A stretch of 64,000 nucleotides of DNA, taken from positions 124,001-188,000 of the forward strand of contig NZ_NPKO01000012.1 in NCBI RefSeq assembly GCF_008329605.1, given 5' to 3'. Both the position numbers and the translations under genes were made by a program. The DNA comes from Mycolicibacterium sp. P9-64 (GTDB lineage Bacteria > Actinomycetota > Actinomycetes > Mycobacteriales > Mycobacteriaceae). Shown here one piece after another: positions 33,478-42,360 of this stretch. Every line of letters begins with the position of its first letter. The first letter of the stretch is position 1. The notes beneath the pieces are model-generated. The model was not told the DNA's origin and made no database searches. It saw only the letters and a list, made by a program, of their open reading frames with translations.

Positions 33478-33573
33478 ATGGAGCCGAATCAGCAGGCAGA
33501 GACCCAGGCCGAACTCGTCACAGAGACCCTCGTCGAAGAGGTGTCGATCGACGGCATGTGCGGGGTCTACTGA
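33478..33573 (+). CDS. mftA: Mycofactocin precursor peptide
   Basis: A 31-residue ribosomal peptide ending in the family signature IDGMCGVY. MftC decarboxylates the C-terminal Tyr and cross-links it to the preceding Val; MftE then frees the Val-Tyr-derived core. The acidic N-terminal part (ETQAELVTETLVEEVS) is the leader bound by MftB. AGGTG lies seven bases before the ATG. It is so short that gene finders with a length cut-off would miss it. mftB starts two bases after the stop. Confidence 0.96.
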   Translation: MEPNQQAETQAELVTETLVEEVSIDGMCGVY

Positions 33574-33574
33574 C

Positions 33575-33883
33575 GTGACGGCGCCTGCTGCTGAGGCAGT
33601 GGTGTTCGATCCCGAGCGCGGCTGGCGGTTGCACCACCAGGTGGCGGTGCGCCCCGAGCCGTTCGGGGCGCTGCTGTATCACTTTGGCACCCGCAAGCTT
33701 TCGTTCTTGAAGAACCGGACGATCGTCGACGTGGTGAAGTCGCTCGACGAACAGCCCGACGCCATCGCAGCGCTACGCGCGGCCGGTATCGACGATCAGC
33801 AGCAGGCGCCCTACCTGCACGCACTAGGTGTATTGGCCGCATCCAAGATGCTGGTCTACAAAGAAGGAAGCGTGACTCCATGA
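33575..33883 (+). CDS. mftB: Mycofactocin biosynthesis chaperone
   Basis: A 102-residue peptide-binding (RRE-type) protein that presents MftA to MftC. Characteristic stretches are WRLHHQVAVRPEPFGALLYH and FGTRKLSFLKNRTIVDVV. The start is GTG 33575, directly after the mftA stop; the stop overlaps mftC by ATGA, so the three are co-translated. Confidence 0.94.
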   Translation: MTAPAAEAVVFDPERGWRLHHQVAVRPEPFGALLYHFGTRKLSFLKNRTIVDVVKSLDEQPDAIAALRAAGIDDQQQAPYLHALGVLAASKMLVYKEGSVTP

Positions 33884-35085
33884 CCGCACCCGCCACCGAG
33901 CGGCCAGCACCCGTACCCCGCCTGGTCGACCAGTTCGAGCTCGGCCTCGACGCACCGATCTGCCTGACGTGGGAGCTCACCTACGCATGCAACCTGTCGT
34001 GCGTGCACTGCCTGTCCTCCTCGGGCAAGCGCGATCCGCGCGAGCTGAGCACGCAGCAGTGCAAGGACATCATCGACGAACTCGAACGCATGCAGGTGTT
34101 CTACGTGAACATCGGTGGCGGCGAACCCACTGTCCGACCGGACTTTTGGGAGCTCGTCGACTACGCGACCGCTCATCACGTCGGGGTGAAGTTCTCCACC
34201 AACGGGGTGCGGATCAACCAGGAGGTGGCGGCGAAGCTGGCCGCCAGCGACTACGTCGACGTCCAGATCTCGCTCGACGGCGCCACGGCCGAAGTCAACG
34301 ACGCCGTGCGCGGCCCCGGCTCGTTCGCCATGGCGGTCCGTGCCCTCGAGAACCTCGCCGAGGCAGGGTTCAAGGACGCGAAGATCTCCGTCGTGGTCAC
34401 GCGCCACAACGTCGACCAGCTCGACGATTTCAAGACGCTGGCGGATCAGTACGGCGCTACCTTGCGCATCACCCGGTTGCGCCCGTCCGGTCGCGGCGCC
34501 GACGTCTGGGACGAACTGCACCCGACGCCCGTCCAGCAGGTTCAGCTCTACGACTGGCTGGTTGCTCGTGGTGAGGGCGTGCTCACCGGGGACTCGTTCT
34601 TCCACCTGTCCGGCCTCGGCGAGCCGGGCGCGTTGGCGGGCCTGAACCTGTGCGGCGCGGGCCGCGTGGTGTGCCTGATCGATCCCGTCGGCGACGTCTA
34701 CGCCTGCCCGTTCGCCATTCACGACACGTTCCTTGCCGGAAACATTCTGACGGACAACGGTTTCCAGGACGTCTGGCAGAACTCGACGTTGTTCCGCGAG
34801 TTGCGCGAGCCGCAGTCAGCAGGCGCGTGCAGCGGCTGCGGACACTACGACGCGTGCCGCGGTGGCTGCATGGCCGCCAAGTTCTTCACCGGTCTGCCGC
34901 TCGACGGACCCGACCCCGAGTGCGTGCAGGGCTACGGCGAGCCGGCCCTGGCCCTCGAACGTGACAAGCCGAAGTCCAGCGTCGACCACTCCCGCAGCGG
35001 AAAGCGCAAGACGCCGTCAGGCCCGATTCCGCTGACGCTGTTGACCGTTCCCCCCAAGAAATTCTGCAACGAAAGTCCTGTCTGA
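33880..35085 (+). CDS. mftC: Mycofactocin radical SAM maturase
   Basis: A 401-residue radical SAM/SPASM enzyme. The [4Fe-4S] motif CNLSCVHC has Cys 37, 41 and 44; GGGEP and the SAM-site strands follow. The SPASM cluster cysteines are in LCGAGRVVCLIDPVGDVYAC and CSGCGHYDACRGGC. It carries out oxidative decarboxylation of the MftA C-terminal Tyr and the Val-Tyr cross-link (established for the family). Overlaps mftB by four bases; mftD follows by two. Confidence 0.97.
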   Translation: MTAPATERPAPVPRLVDQFELGLDAPICLTWELTYACNLSCVHCLSSSGKRDPRELSTQQCKDIIDELERMQVFYVNIGGGEPTVRPDFWELVDYATAHHVGVKFSTNGVRINQEVAAKLAASDYVDVQISLDGATAEVNDAVRGPGSFAMAVRALENLAEAGFKDAKISVVVTRHNVDQLDDFKTLADQYGATLRITRLRPSGRGADVWDELHPTPVQQVQLYDWLVARGEGVLTGDSFFHLSGLGEPGALAGLNLCGAGRVVCLIDPVGDVYACPFAIHDTFLAGNILTDNGFQDVWQNSTLFRELREPQSAGACSGCGHYDACRGGCMAAKFFTGLPLDGPDPECVQGYGEPALALERDKPKSSVDHSRSGKRKTPSGPIPLTLLTVPPKKFCNESPV

Positions 35086-35087
35086 TC

Positions 35088-36281
35088 ATGGCCCGCGATA
35101 CCTGGTTCGAAACAGTCGCCATCGCCCAAGAGCGCGCGAAGAAGCGGCTACCCAAGTCCGCCTACTCGTCGCTGATCTCTGCGAGCGAGAAGGGCGTGTC
35201 CGTCTCCGACAACGTCGAGGCGTTCGCGCAGCTGGGGTTCGCCCCGCACGTCATCGGCGCAACGGAGAAGCGTGAGATGGCGACAACGGTTATGGGGCAG
35301 GATATTTCATTGCCGGTCATCATCTCGCCGACCGGGGTGCAGGCGGTTCACCCGGACGGCGAGGTGGCGGTGGCCCGCGCCGCCGCAGCCCGCGGCACCG
35401 CCATGGGGCTGTCGTCCTTCGCCAGCAAGCCGATGGAAGAAGTCACCGCCGTCAACGACAAGATCTTCTTCCAGATCTACTGGCTGGGCAGTCGAGACGA
35501 GATCGCCGAGCGGGTGCAGCGTGCCAAGGATGCCGGCGCGGTCGGGATGATCGCCACGACCGACTGGAGCTTCTCGCACGGCCGCGACTGGGGGAGCCCC
35601 AAGATCCCCGAGCGCATGGACCTCAAGACGATGGTGAAGATGTCGCCGGAGGTCCTGACCAAGCCCAGGTGGCTGTGGAGCTTCGGCAAGCATCTGCGCC
35701 CACCGGACCTGCGGGTGCCGAATCAGGGCCGCCGCGGCGAGCCGGGTCCGACGTTCTTCGAGGCGTACGGCCAGTGGATGGGCACACCGCCACCCACCTG
35801 GGAGGACATCGCCTGGCTGCGCGAACAGTGGGGTGGTCCTTTCCTGCTCAAGGGCATGGTGCGGGTCGATGACGCCAAACGCGCTGTGGACGCCGGTGTT
35901 TCGGCGATCACGGTGTCCAATCACGGTGGCAACAACCTGGATGGCACTCCGGCGGCGATCCGCTGTCTGCCCGCCATCGCCGAGGCCGTCGGCGATCAGG
36001 TGGAGGTTTTGCTGGATGGTGGCGTCCGGCGCGGCAGCGATGTCATAAAGGCACTGGCACTTGGCGCCCGCGCCGTCATGATCGGGCGGGCCTACCTATG
36101 GGGCCTCGCGGCCAACGGTCAGGCAGGGGTCGAGAACGTTCTCGACATCTTGAGCGGGGGCATCGACTCGGCACTGCGGGGCCTCGGCAAGGCGTCGATC
36201 CACGACCTGACGGCCGACGACATCCTGGTGCCCGCCGACTTCGCCCGTGCGCTCGGCGTACCCGGTGGCAAGGGCGCCTGA
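35088..36281 (+). CDS. mftD: Pre-mycofactocin synthase (FMN-dependent)
   Basis: A 397-residue FMN alpha-hydroxy-acid-oxidase-fold enzyme (formerly LldD1). The active-site SNHGGNNLDG segment and phosphate-binding VLLDGGVRRGSDVIKAL and MIGRAYLWGLA are intact. MftD oxidatively deaminates the released AHDP to give the redox-active alpha-keto amide of pre-mycofactocin. It is followed by the only sizeable gap (135 bases) in the operon. Confidence 0.95.
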   Translation: MARDTWFETVAIAQERAKKRLPKSAYSSLISASEKGVSVSDNVEAFAQLGFAPHVIGATEKREMATTVMGQDISLPVIISPTGVQAVHPDGEVAVARAAAARGTAMGLSSFASKPMEEVTAVNDKIFFQIYWLGSRDEIAERVQRAKDAGAVGMIATTDWSFSHGRDWGSPKIPERMDLKTMVKMSPEVLTKPRWLWSFGKHLRPPDLRVPNQGRRGEPGPTFFEAYGQWMGTPPPTWEDIAWLREQWGGPFLLKGMVRVDDAKRAVDAGVSAITVSNHGGNNLDGTPAAIRCLPAIAEAVGDQVEVLLDGGVRRGSDVIKALALGARAVMIGRAYLWGLAANGQAGVENVLDILSGGIDSALRGLGKASIHDLTADDILVPADFARALGVPGGKGA

Positions 36282-36416
36282 CCCGCTGGTGGCGCGACGC
36301 ACGAAACGGCGTGGTACAGGCGTGGCAGACGTGGCTGACGTGGTGGTCGGCCGGGCTCGGATTGACGGAATCCGAAATCTCGCGCAGCGCATACCCAAAC
36401 AATTGGCGCACACCAG

Positions 36417-37148
36417 GTGAATTCGGCTTACCATCGGCGGGTGGCCTTCCCAAGCGAACTCGGGAACTCGACGACGAGACAGCTGCGTAGTCTGTCGCCC
36501 GCGTTGATTATCCCGCTCGGTTCCACTGAGCAACACGGGCCGCATTTGCCGTTGGATACGGACACCCGCATCGCGACGGCCGTTGCTAAATCGGTCGCCG
36601 GACGCCTTGGCGAGGACTGGATGCTCGCGCCCGCGGTGGCCTACGGTGCGAGCGGTGAGCACGAGGGATTCCCCGGCACGGTGTCGATCGGTACCGCTGC
36701 CCTGCGACTTCTGCTGATCGAGTACGGTCGGTCGGCCTGCCAGTGGGCGTCGCGGCTGGTGTTCGTCAACGGTCACGGCGGGAACGTGCAAGCCGTTGCT
36801 GAGGCGACGGCGTTGCTGCGTGAGGAGGGCCGCGACGCCGGGTGGTGCCCGTGCTCGGTGCCCGACGGAGACGCGCACGCCGGCCATACTGAAACGTCTG
36901 TATTGCTCCATATTTCACCTGAACTCGTGTGGACCGACGCATGCGTGCCCGGTAACGCGGCCCCGCTGACGGAGCTGATCGGTCCGATGCGTCGGGGAGG
37001 TATCGTCGCGGTCAGCCCCGTCGGCGTCCTGGGGGACCCGACCACGGCGTCGGCCGCCGAGGGGGCACGTCTCTTCGCTGAGATGGTCGATGGGAGCGTG
37101 CGCCGGGTCCAGGCTTGGAATCCGGATGGCGGGGGGATGCTGAGGTGA
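36417..37148 (+). CDS. mftE: Mycofactocin peptidase (creatininase family)
   Basis: A 243-residue creatininase-like metallopeptidase that removes the modified C-terminal dipeptide from MftA. Metal ligands are seen in GSTEQHGPHLPLDTDT, NGHGGN and HAGHTETS. The start GTG 36417 (MNSAYHRRV) matches the N-terminus of the M. tuberculosis homologue. GTGA overlap with mftF. Confidence 0.94.
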   Translation: MNSAYHRRVAFPSELGNSTTRQLRSLSPALIIPLGSTEQHGPHLPLDTDTRIATAVAKSVAGRLGEDWMLAPAVAYGASGEHEGFPGTVSIGTAALRLLLIEYGRSACQWASRLVFVNGHGGNVQAVAEATALLREEGRDAGWCPCSVPDGDAHAGHTETSVLLHISPELVWTDACVPGNAAPLTELIGPMRRGGIVAVSPVGVLGDPTTASAAEGARLFAEMVDGSVRRVQAWNPDGGGMLR

Positions 37149-38557
37149 ACGGACCGCGACTACCCGATGGGTTCGCCGTGCAGGTGGACAGGCGGGTCAA
37201 GGTGCTTGGCGAGGGCGCGGCCCTTCTTGGCGGGTCGCCGACCCGCCTGCTGCGGCTGGCGCCTGCGGCGCAGACGATGCTCGCCGACGGGCGCCTCGAG
37301 GTGCACGACGCGCAGAGTGCACAGCTCGCCCGCACGCTACTCGATGCCACCGTCGCCCATCCCCGGCCGGCCAGCGGGCCGTCCCACCGCGACGTGACCG
37401 TCATCATCCCGGTGCGCGACAACGCATTTGGGCTCGCCCGCCTGGTGCGCGCGCTGCGCGGCATGCGGGTCGTGGTGGTGGACGACGGCTCGGTTCTGCC
37501 GGTCGGGGCCGAGGACTTCGATGGCACGTTCTGCAACGTGACGGTGCTCCGGCACGACAGGAGCAAGGGCCCGTCGGCCGCCCGCAACACGGGTCTGGCC
37601 GCGTGTGAGACCGACTTCGTCGCCTTCCTGGACTCCGACGTGGTGCCGCGCCGCGGTTGGCTGGAGGCGCTGCTCGGGCACTTCTGCGACCCCAGCGTCG
37701 CGCTGGTGGCCCCGCGCATCGTCGGTCTGCAGGAGCCGGAGAACCTGGTGGCCCGCTACGAGGCGGTGCGGTCGTCGTTGGACCTCGGGCACCGGGAGGC
37801 CCCGGTGGTTCCCTACGGGACGGTGTCCTACGTGCCCAGTGCGGCCATCATTTGCCGTCGTACGGCGCTCAAGGAGGTCGGTGGGTTCGACGAGACGCTC
37901 AAGTCGGGCGAGGACGTCGATCTGTGCTGGCGATTCATCGAGGCGGGTGCCAGGCTGCGCTACGAGCCCATCGCCCTCGTCGGCCATGATCACCGCACCC
38001 AACTTCGGGAATGGTTCGCACGCAAGGCATTCTATGGAACGTCGGCCGCACCGCTGTCCGTTCGTCACCCCGGCAAGACGGCGCCGCTGGTGATCTCGGG
38101 GTGGACGCTGCTTGCGTGGACTCTGATGGCGATGGGGTCGGGCTTCGGCTACCTCGCCTCGACGGTCGTCGCCGGGATGACGGGGCGCAGGATCGCGCAG
38201 TCGCTGAGCGTGGTGAACACCGAACCCACGGAGGTTGCGGCGCTCGCCGCCAAGGGCCTGTGGTCGGCAGCCCTTCAGCTGGCCTCTGCGATCTGTCGGC
38301 ACTACTGGCCCATCGCGCTCATCGCCGCGGTGTTCTTCCGCCGCTGTCGCCACCTGGTGCTGATCGCCGCGGTCCTCGACGGCGTCGTCGACTGGATCAC
38401 CCGCAACCGCACCGCCGACGACGAGGTCAAGCGGGTCGGGCTGCCTGCCTATCTCCTGCTCAAGCGGCTCGACGACATCGCCTACGGTCTCGGGCTGTGG
38501 CAGGGCGTCGTGCGGGAGCGCAACCTCGGCGCCCTCAAACCGCAGATTCGGACCTGA
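37145..38557 (+). CDS. mftF: Mycofactocin glycosyltransferase
   Basis: A 470-residue membrane-associated GT2 that decorates mycofactocin with oligoglucose. The GT-A core is VTVIIPVRDN, VVVVDDGS, SAARNTGL and the DxD-type AFLDSDVVPRRGW; SGEDVDLCWRF is the acceptor/base region. C-terminal membrane segments span about residues 315-420. GTG 37145 gives the same length as the M. tuberculosis protein. Overlaps mftE by four bases. Confidence 0.94.
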   Translation: MNGPRLPDGFAVQVDRRVKVLGEGAALLGGSPTRLLRLAPAAQTMLADGRLEVHDAQSAQLARTLLDATVAHPRPASGPSHRDVTVIIPVRDNAFGLARLVRALRGMRVVVVDDGSVLPVGAEDFDGTFCNVTVLRHDRSKGPSAARNTGLAACETDFVAFLDSDVVPRRGWLEALLGHFCDPSVALVAPRIVGLQEPENLVARYEAVRSSLDLGHREAPVVPYGTVSYVPSAAIICRRTALKEVGGFDETLKSGEDVDLCWRFIEAGARLRYEPIALVGHDHRTQLREWFARKAFYGTSAAPLSVRHPGKTAPLVISGWTLLAWTLMAMGSGFGYLASTVVAGMTGRRIAQSLSVVNTEPTEVAALAAKGLWSAALQLASAICRHYWPIALIAAVFFRRCRHLVLIAAVLDGVVDWITRNRTADDEVKRVGLPAYLLLKRLDDIAYGLGLWQGVVRERNLGALKPQIRT

Positions 38558-38565
38558 CGCCCATT

Positions 38566-39993
38566 TTGCCCGATGTCCTCATAGTCGGTGCCGGCAGTGC
38601 TGGTTGCGTTCTGGCTGAACGGCTTTCACGGGATCCCGATTGCCGGGTGACGGTGGTCGAGGGGGGCCCAGGGCTGTCCGATCCCGCCGTGATGGAGCAG
38701 ATCAGTGATGGCCTGCGGCTGCCGATCGGCGACGCCAGCTCCGTGGTGCGGCGCTACTCGACCTCGCTGACCGACTCGCCGAGACGCACTGCGGTCATCA
38801 CCAGGGGCTCGGTGGTCGGTGGTTCCGGTGCGGTGAACGGCGGCTACTTCTGCCGCGGCCTGCCGACCGACTTCGACTCCTGGAACCTGACCGGCTGGTC
38901 ATGGGACGACGTGTTGCCGCACTACGTGGCGATCGAGACGGACCTGGACTTCGACGGGCCGTTGCACGGTGCGGACGGCCCGATGATCATCCGCCGTGTC
39001 GCCGAATTGGAAGTGGGAGCAGCATCTTTCGTCCAAGCGGCCCGCAGCCTCGGCTACGGCTGGATCGACGACTTCAACGGCTCGACCCCACACGGGCCAC
39101 TACCGCCAGGCGTCGGCGCGGTGCCGCTGAACATCGACGGCGGCACCCGTGTCGGGCCGGGTGGCGCATTCCTGGCACCCGCACTGGGCAGGCCGAACCT
39201 CTCCGTGCTCGCCAGCACGCGCGTCAGGCGCGTGAGGGTCTCCGGTGGTCGCGCCACCGGCGTCGAGTGCGACGGCCCGTCGGGCAAGGCGTACTTGAGC
39301 GCCGACCGAATCGTGTTGTCAGCAGGTGCAATTGGGTCAGCTCATCTGTTGATGGTGTCCGGTATCGGGCCCGCGGCGGGGCTGAAGGCCGCGGGAGTCG
39401 AGGTGCTAGTGGACCTGCCGGTGGGAACGGCGACGGCCGATCACCCGGAGTGGGTGCTGCCGGTGGACTGGCCCGCGACCCCCGGACGGCCGCCGCTGGA
39501 GGCGATGCTCACCACGGCCGACGGGTTGGAGATCAGGTCCTACACGACGGGGTTCGCGGCCATGACCGGCAGCGGCGATTCCGACCCGGCCGACCGGCCG
39601 CACCTCGGCGTCACGCTGATGCGCCCACGGTCGCGCGGTCGGGTGAGGCTGGCGTCGGCGGATGATTCGGTGCCTCCGGTGATCGAGCACCGTTACGACA
39701 GCGAACCCGCTGACGTCACCGCCCTCGAGGCGGGCGCGGACCTGGCGCACGAGTTGGCGGGCGCGGGATACGAAGTGCGTGAGTCGTTTTGGTCGACGTC
39801 ACAGCATTTGTGCGGAACGGTGCCGATGGGCGCCGACGAGAACGCCTCGGCGCTGGATCCGCAGTGTCGGGTGCGCGGCGTGGATGGCCTCTGGGTGATC
39901 GACGGGTCGATCATGCCGTCGATCACCAGCCGCGGTCCGCACGCGACCATCGTCATGATCGGGCACCGCGCGGCCGAGTTCGTGGTCAGCTGA
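38566..39993 (+). CDS. mftG: Mycofactocin dehydrogenase (GMC oxidoreductase)
   Basis: A 475-residue FAD-dependent GMC oxidoreductase. The N-terminal Rossmann motif is VLIVGAGSAGCVLAERLS, the GMC loop RGSVVGGSGAVNGGYFCRG, and the active-site His regions STSQHLCGTVPMG and SRGPHATIVMIGHRAAE. MftG oxidises mycofactocinol and passes electrons to the respiratory chain (M. smegmatis work). No ATG or GTG precedes the flavin motif; TTG 38566, eight bases after the mftF stop, is the best start. Overlaps the convergent MFS gene by eight bases. Confidence 0.9.
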   Translation: MPDVLIVGAGSAGCVLAERLSRDPDCRVTVVEGGPGLSDPAVMEQISDGLRLPIGDASSVVRRYSTSLTDSPRRTAVITRGSVVGGSGAVNGGYFCRGLPTDFDSWNLTGWSWDDVLPHYVAIETDLDFDGPLHGADGPMIIRRVAELEVGAASFVQAARSLGYGWIDDFNGSTPHGPLPPGVGAVPLNIDGGTRVGPGGAFLAPALGRPNLSVLASTRVRRVRVSGGRATGVECDGPSGKAYLSADRIVLSAGAIGSAHLLMVSGIGPAAGLKAAGVEVLVDLPVGTATADHPEWVLPVDWPATPGRPPLEAMLTTADGLEIRSYTTGFAAMTGSGDSDPADRPHLGVTLMRPRSRGRVRLASADDSVPPVIEHRYDSEPADVTALEAGADLAHELAGAGYEVRESFWSTSQHLCGTVPMGADENASALDPQCRVRGVDGLWVIDGSIMPSITSRGPHATIVMIGHRAAEFVVS

Positions 39994-41596
39994 CCCGGTG
40001 CCGGGCCACGGCCCCAGCGCGGCGACGCAGAAGGAGGCGCCGTACGACGCGCATCTGTCTTCCGTCGCGGCCCGGCGACCAGATCGCGACGAAGACCGCG
40101 GCCACGGCGATCACGATCGCCAGAACGAGAAGCGACGCATCCATCGCGTCCAGGAACGCGCTCTGTGCCAGCTCGGCAAGCCGTGGCCCCTCCGGCCCGA
40201 TCCGAGTCGAGACGGCGAGGGCCTCGGCGAGCGATCCGGTCGCGGAGTCGCGCACCTGCTCGGGGAACGGCGCGAGCGTCGGCGCGAGGCTGTTGGTGTA
40301 CTGGGCGGCGAGGATCGACCCCGCGACCGCGATGCCCAGCGCGGCGCCCACTTCTCGCGTGGCGTCGTTCACCGCCGATGCGACACCCTGCTTCTCGTTC
40401 GGTACCGCACTCATGATGGCCGAAGTAGCTGGGGCCGTGCACAATCCGACACCGCTGCTGACAATGAGAAGCAGCCAGGTCAGGTCGAGGTACGACGATC
40501 CCACGTCGAGGGTGCGCATGCTGACCAAGCCGCCGGCCACGATCAAGAGCCCCGCCGACACCGTCACCCCTAGCCCCAATCTAGGGAGGTACCAGCGCGA
40601 GGTCACGCTGAGCGCGACGATCGGCGCCACCAGTGGAGACAGCGCCAGCGCGGTCTGCAGCGGGCTGTACCCCATGACCAACTGGATGTACTGCATGACG
40701 ACGAAGAAGAAGCCGAAGTTCGCAAAGAACAGGAACGTCACGCCGACGGCACCGGTCGCGAAGTCCGGCCTGGAGAACAACCGGACGTCCAAGAGCGGCA
40801 ACCGTTGGCGCAACTCGACCACCGTGAATGCCGCCGCCAACGCCAGGCCCGCCGCCATGGGCGCCCAGACGGCGACGTCGGCCCATCCGCGTGCCGGCGC
40901 CTCGATGACGCCGAATACGAAGGCCGCCATGCCCGTTCCGATGAGCGCCGCACCCGCCCAGTCCAGTGGCGCGGCATTGTCGTCCCGTGATGATGACACC
41001 GTGCAGGCAAGCGTGAACAGCACAGCGCCCGCGCCCGCGAGTGCCCAGAAGATCGACTGCCACGACCAGAAGTGCAGCAGGGTTCCCGTTGCCAGGAAGC
41101 CGACGACGGCACCGGAGCCTGCGACGCCTGCCCAGATCCCCACCGCCTTCGTGCGTTCGGCCTTCGGGTATGCGGCGGTCAGCAGTGACAGCGTCGCGGG
41201 CATGACGAACGCCGCGCCCGCCCCGGCGGCCGCCCTGGCGACGATCAGTTGCACGGGGCTGTCGAGGAACGTCGGGACGAGTGAGGCGAGTGTGAAGATC
41301 GCAAGACCGATGAGAAGGGCTCCCCGCCTGCCGTATCGGTCGCCGATTGCGCCGGCGGGCAACAGCATGCAGGCCAGGGCCAGGGTGTAGCCGTCGACGA
41401 TCCACGTCAGCTGAGACTGGGTGGCCGACGTCTCCCTGGCGAGATCTGGCAACGCGGCGTTGAGCGCCACCATCGACGAGATGACCAGCGAGACGCCAAG
41501 ACAGGCGACCACGAGCAACCAGGCGCGCGCACGCTTGGACAGGAGGGCGAGGCCCGGGTCGATATCCTGGTCGGACGGGACGAGGGTGTCGACCAT
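39986..41596 (-). CDS. MFS drug transporter, DHA2 (14-helix) family
   Basis: A 536-residue proton-driven efflux protein. About 14 membrane helices are visible. The motif A loop is AGAIGDRYGRRGALLIG, motif C-like GVAGSGAVVGFLATG, and the motif B region LIVARAAAGAGAAFVMPATL. It resembles EmrB/QacA and mycobacterial LfrA-like pumps. It is divergent from a TetR gene, with dyads in the 92 bases between them, the usual pump/repressor arrangement. Substrate unknown. Confidence 0.87.
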   Translation of the reverse strand: MVDTLVPSDQDIDPGLALLSKRARAWLLVVACLGVSLVISSMVALNAALPDLARETSATQSQLTWIVDGYTLALACMLLPAGAIGDRYGRRGALLIGLAIFTLASLVPTFLDSPVQLIVARAAAGAGAAFVMPATLSLLTAAYPKAERTKAVGIWAGVAGSGAVVGFLATGTLLHFWSWQSIFWALAGAGAVLFTLACTVSSSRDDNAAPLDWAGAALIGTGMAAFVFGVIEAPARGWADVAVWAPMAAGLALAAAFTVVELRQRLPLLDVRLFSRPDFATGAVGVTFLFFANFGFFFVVMQYIQLVMGYSPLQTALALSPLVAPIVALSVTSRWYLPRLGLGVTVSAGLLIVAGGLVSMRTLDVGSSYLDLTWLLLIVSSGVGLCTAPATSAIMSAVPNEKQGVASAVNDATREVGAALGIAVAGSILAAQYTNSLAPTLAPFPEQVRDSATGSLAEALAVSTRIGPEGPRLAELAQSAFLDAMDASLLVLAIVIAVAAVFVAIWSPGRDGRQMRVVRRLLLRRRAGAVARHRVS

Positions 41597-41627
41597 GGTC
41601 GCCGCGCTCCTTCGATGGGATATTTTT

Positions 41628-41662
41628 GAGACTAACAGTCTTGGTGCGGGACCGATAGTCTC
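41628..41662. promoter_or_regulatory. Dyads between MFS pump and TetR, candidate operator
   Basis: AGACT-AAC-AGTCT (41629-41641), and GAGACTA (41628-41634) inverted as TAGTCTC (41656-41662). Both lie in the divergent promoter region; one TetR dimer-of-dimers could span them. Confidence 0.5.
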
Positions 41663-41688
41663 GTTCTGAATGTCAGTCCGGAGATGAG

Positions 41689-42360
41689 GTGACGATGACC
41701 GACGGGCGAGGCGACCCGCGGCCGGCTCGATCGCGAGCGCGGTTGCTCGAGGCGGCGACGGCGTTGCTCCGTTCTGGCGGCCCTGGCGCGGTCACCATCG
41801 ACGCCGTCACTCGCAGCGCGAACGTCGCCAGGGCCACTCTCTATCGCCACTTCTCAAGTGCCAACGATCTTTTGGCGGCGTCGTTCGTCAGCCTCATTCC
41901 GCCGCCGCCAATGCCGCCGGAGGACGGCTCGCTGCGGGAGCGGCTCACCTCGATCGTGGTGGCGTGGGCCGATTCGATCGCCGAGGCGCCCACCACGCTG
42001 ACCGCGATGGCATGGCTGTCACTGGGGCCGGACATCGGGTCGATGCCGGATCCTCATCACGGCGTTGCCGGCAGCGCCGAGGTGCGCTCGCTGCGCGAAC
42101 GCATCGCCCAGCAGTACTCTGCCCCCTTCGACGTCATCTTCGAAAGCCCGCAGGCTGCCGCGGAACTCGAACCCTTCGACCGGGCACTGGCCTTCGCGCT
42201 GTTGATCGGACCGCTGGCGTTCGGCAGGCTCAGCACGCTCGCCGACTTCGACTATCAGGCAGCGGCCGTGGCCTCCGTCGACGGCTTCCTGAAGTGCTTC
42301 GCGAAGGAGCCCGGCCCCGATGGCGTCACCGCAGCGAATAACGAATCGGAAGGTGCTTGA
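41689..42360 (+). CDS. TetR-family regulator, probable repressor of the MFS pump
   Basis: A 223-residue TetR protein. The HTH is RARLLEAATALLRSGG, then VTIDAVTRSANVARATLYRH and FSSANDLL. It is divergently paired with the DHA2 efflux gene, as lfrR is with lfrA in M. smegmatis. GTG 41689 or ATG 41695 could start it. The 3' end overlaps the convergent P450 gene by 35 bases. Confidence 0.83.
   Translation: MTMTDGRGDPRPARSRARLLEAATALLRSGGPGAVTIDAVTRSANVARATLYRHFSSANDLLAASFVSLIPPPPMPPEDGSLRERLTSIVVAWADSIAEAPTTLTAMAWLSLGPDIGSMPDPHHGVAGSAEVRSLRERIAQQYSAPFDVIFESPQAAAELEPFDRALAFALLIGPLAFGRLSTLADFDYQAAAVASVDGFLKCFAKEPGPDGVTAANNESEGA

Noticed and set aside
36098..36490. Small gene spanning the mftD-mftE gap
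   Set aside because: It starts inside mftD and runs out of frame into mftE; composition is that of a shadow frame.
39789..41390. Open frame of 533 codons opposite the MFS gene
   Set aside because: Low-complexity Ser/Thr/Ala/Pro sequence that mirrors the membrane-helix codons of the real transporter on the other strand.
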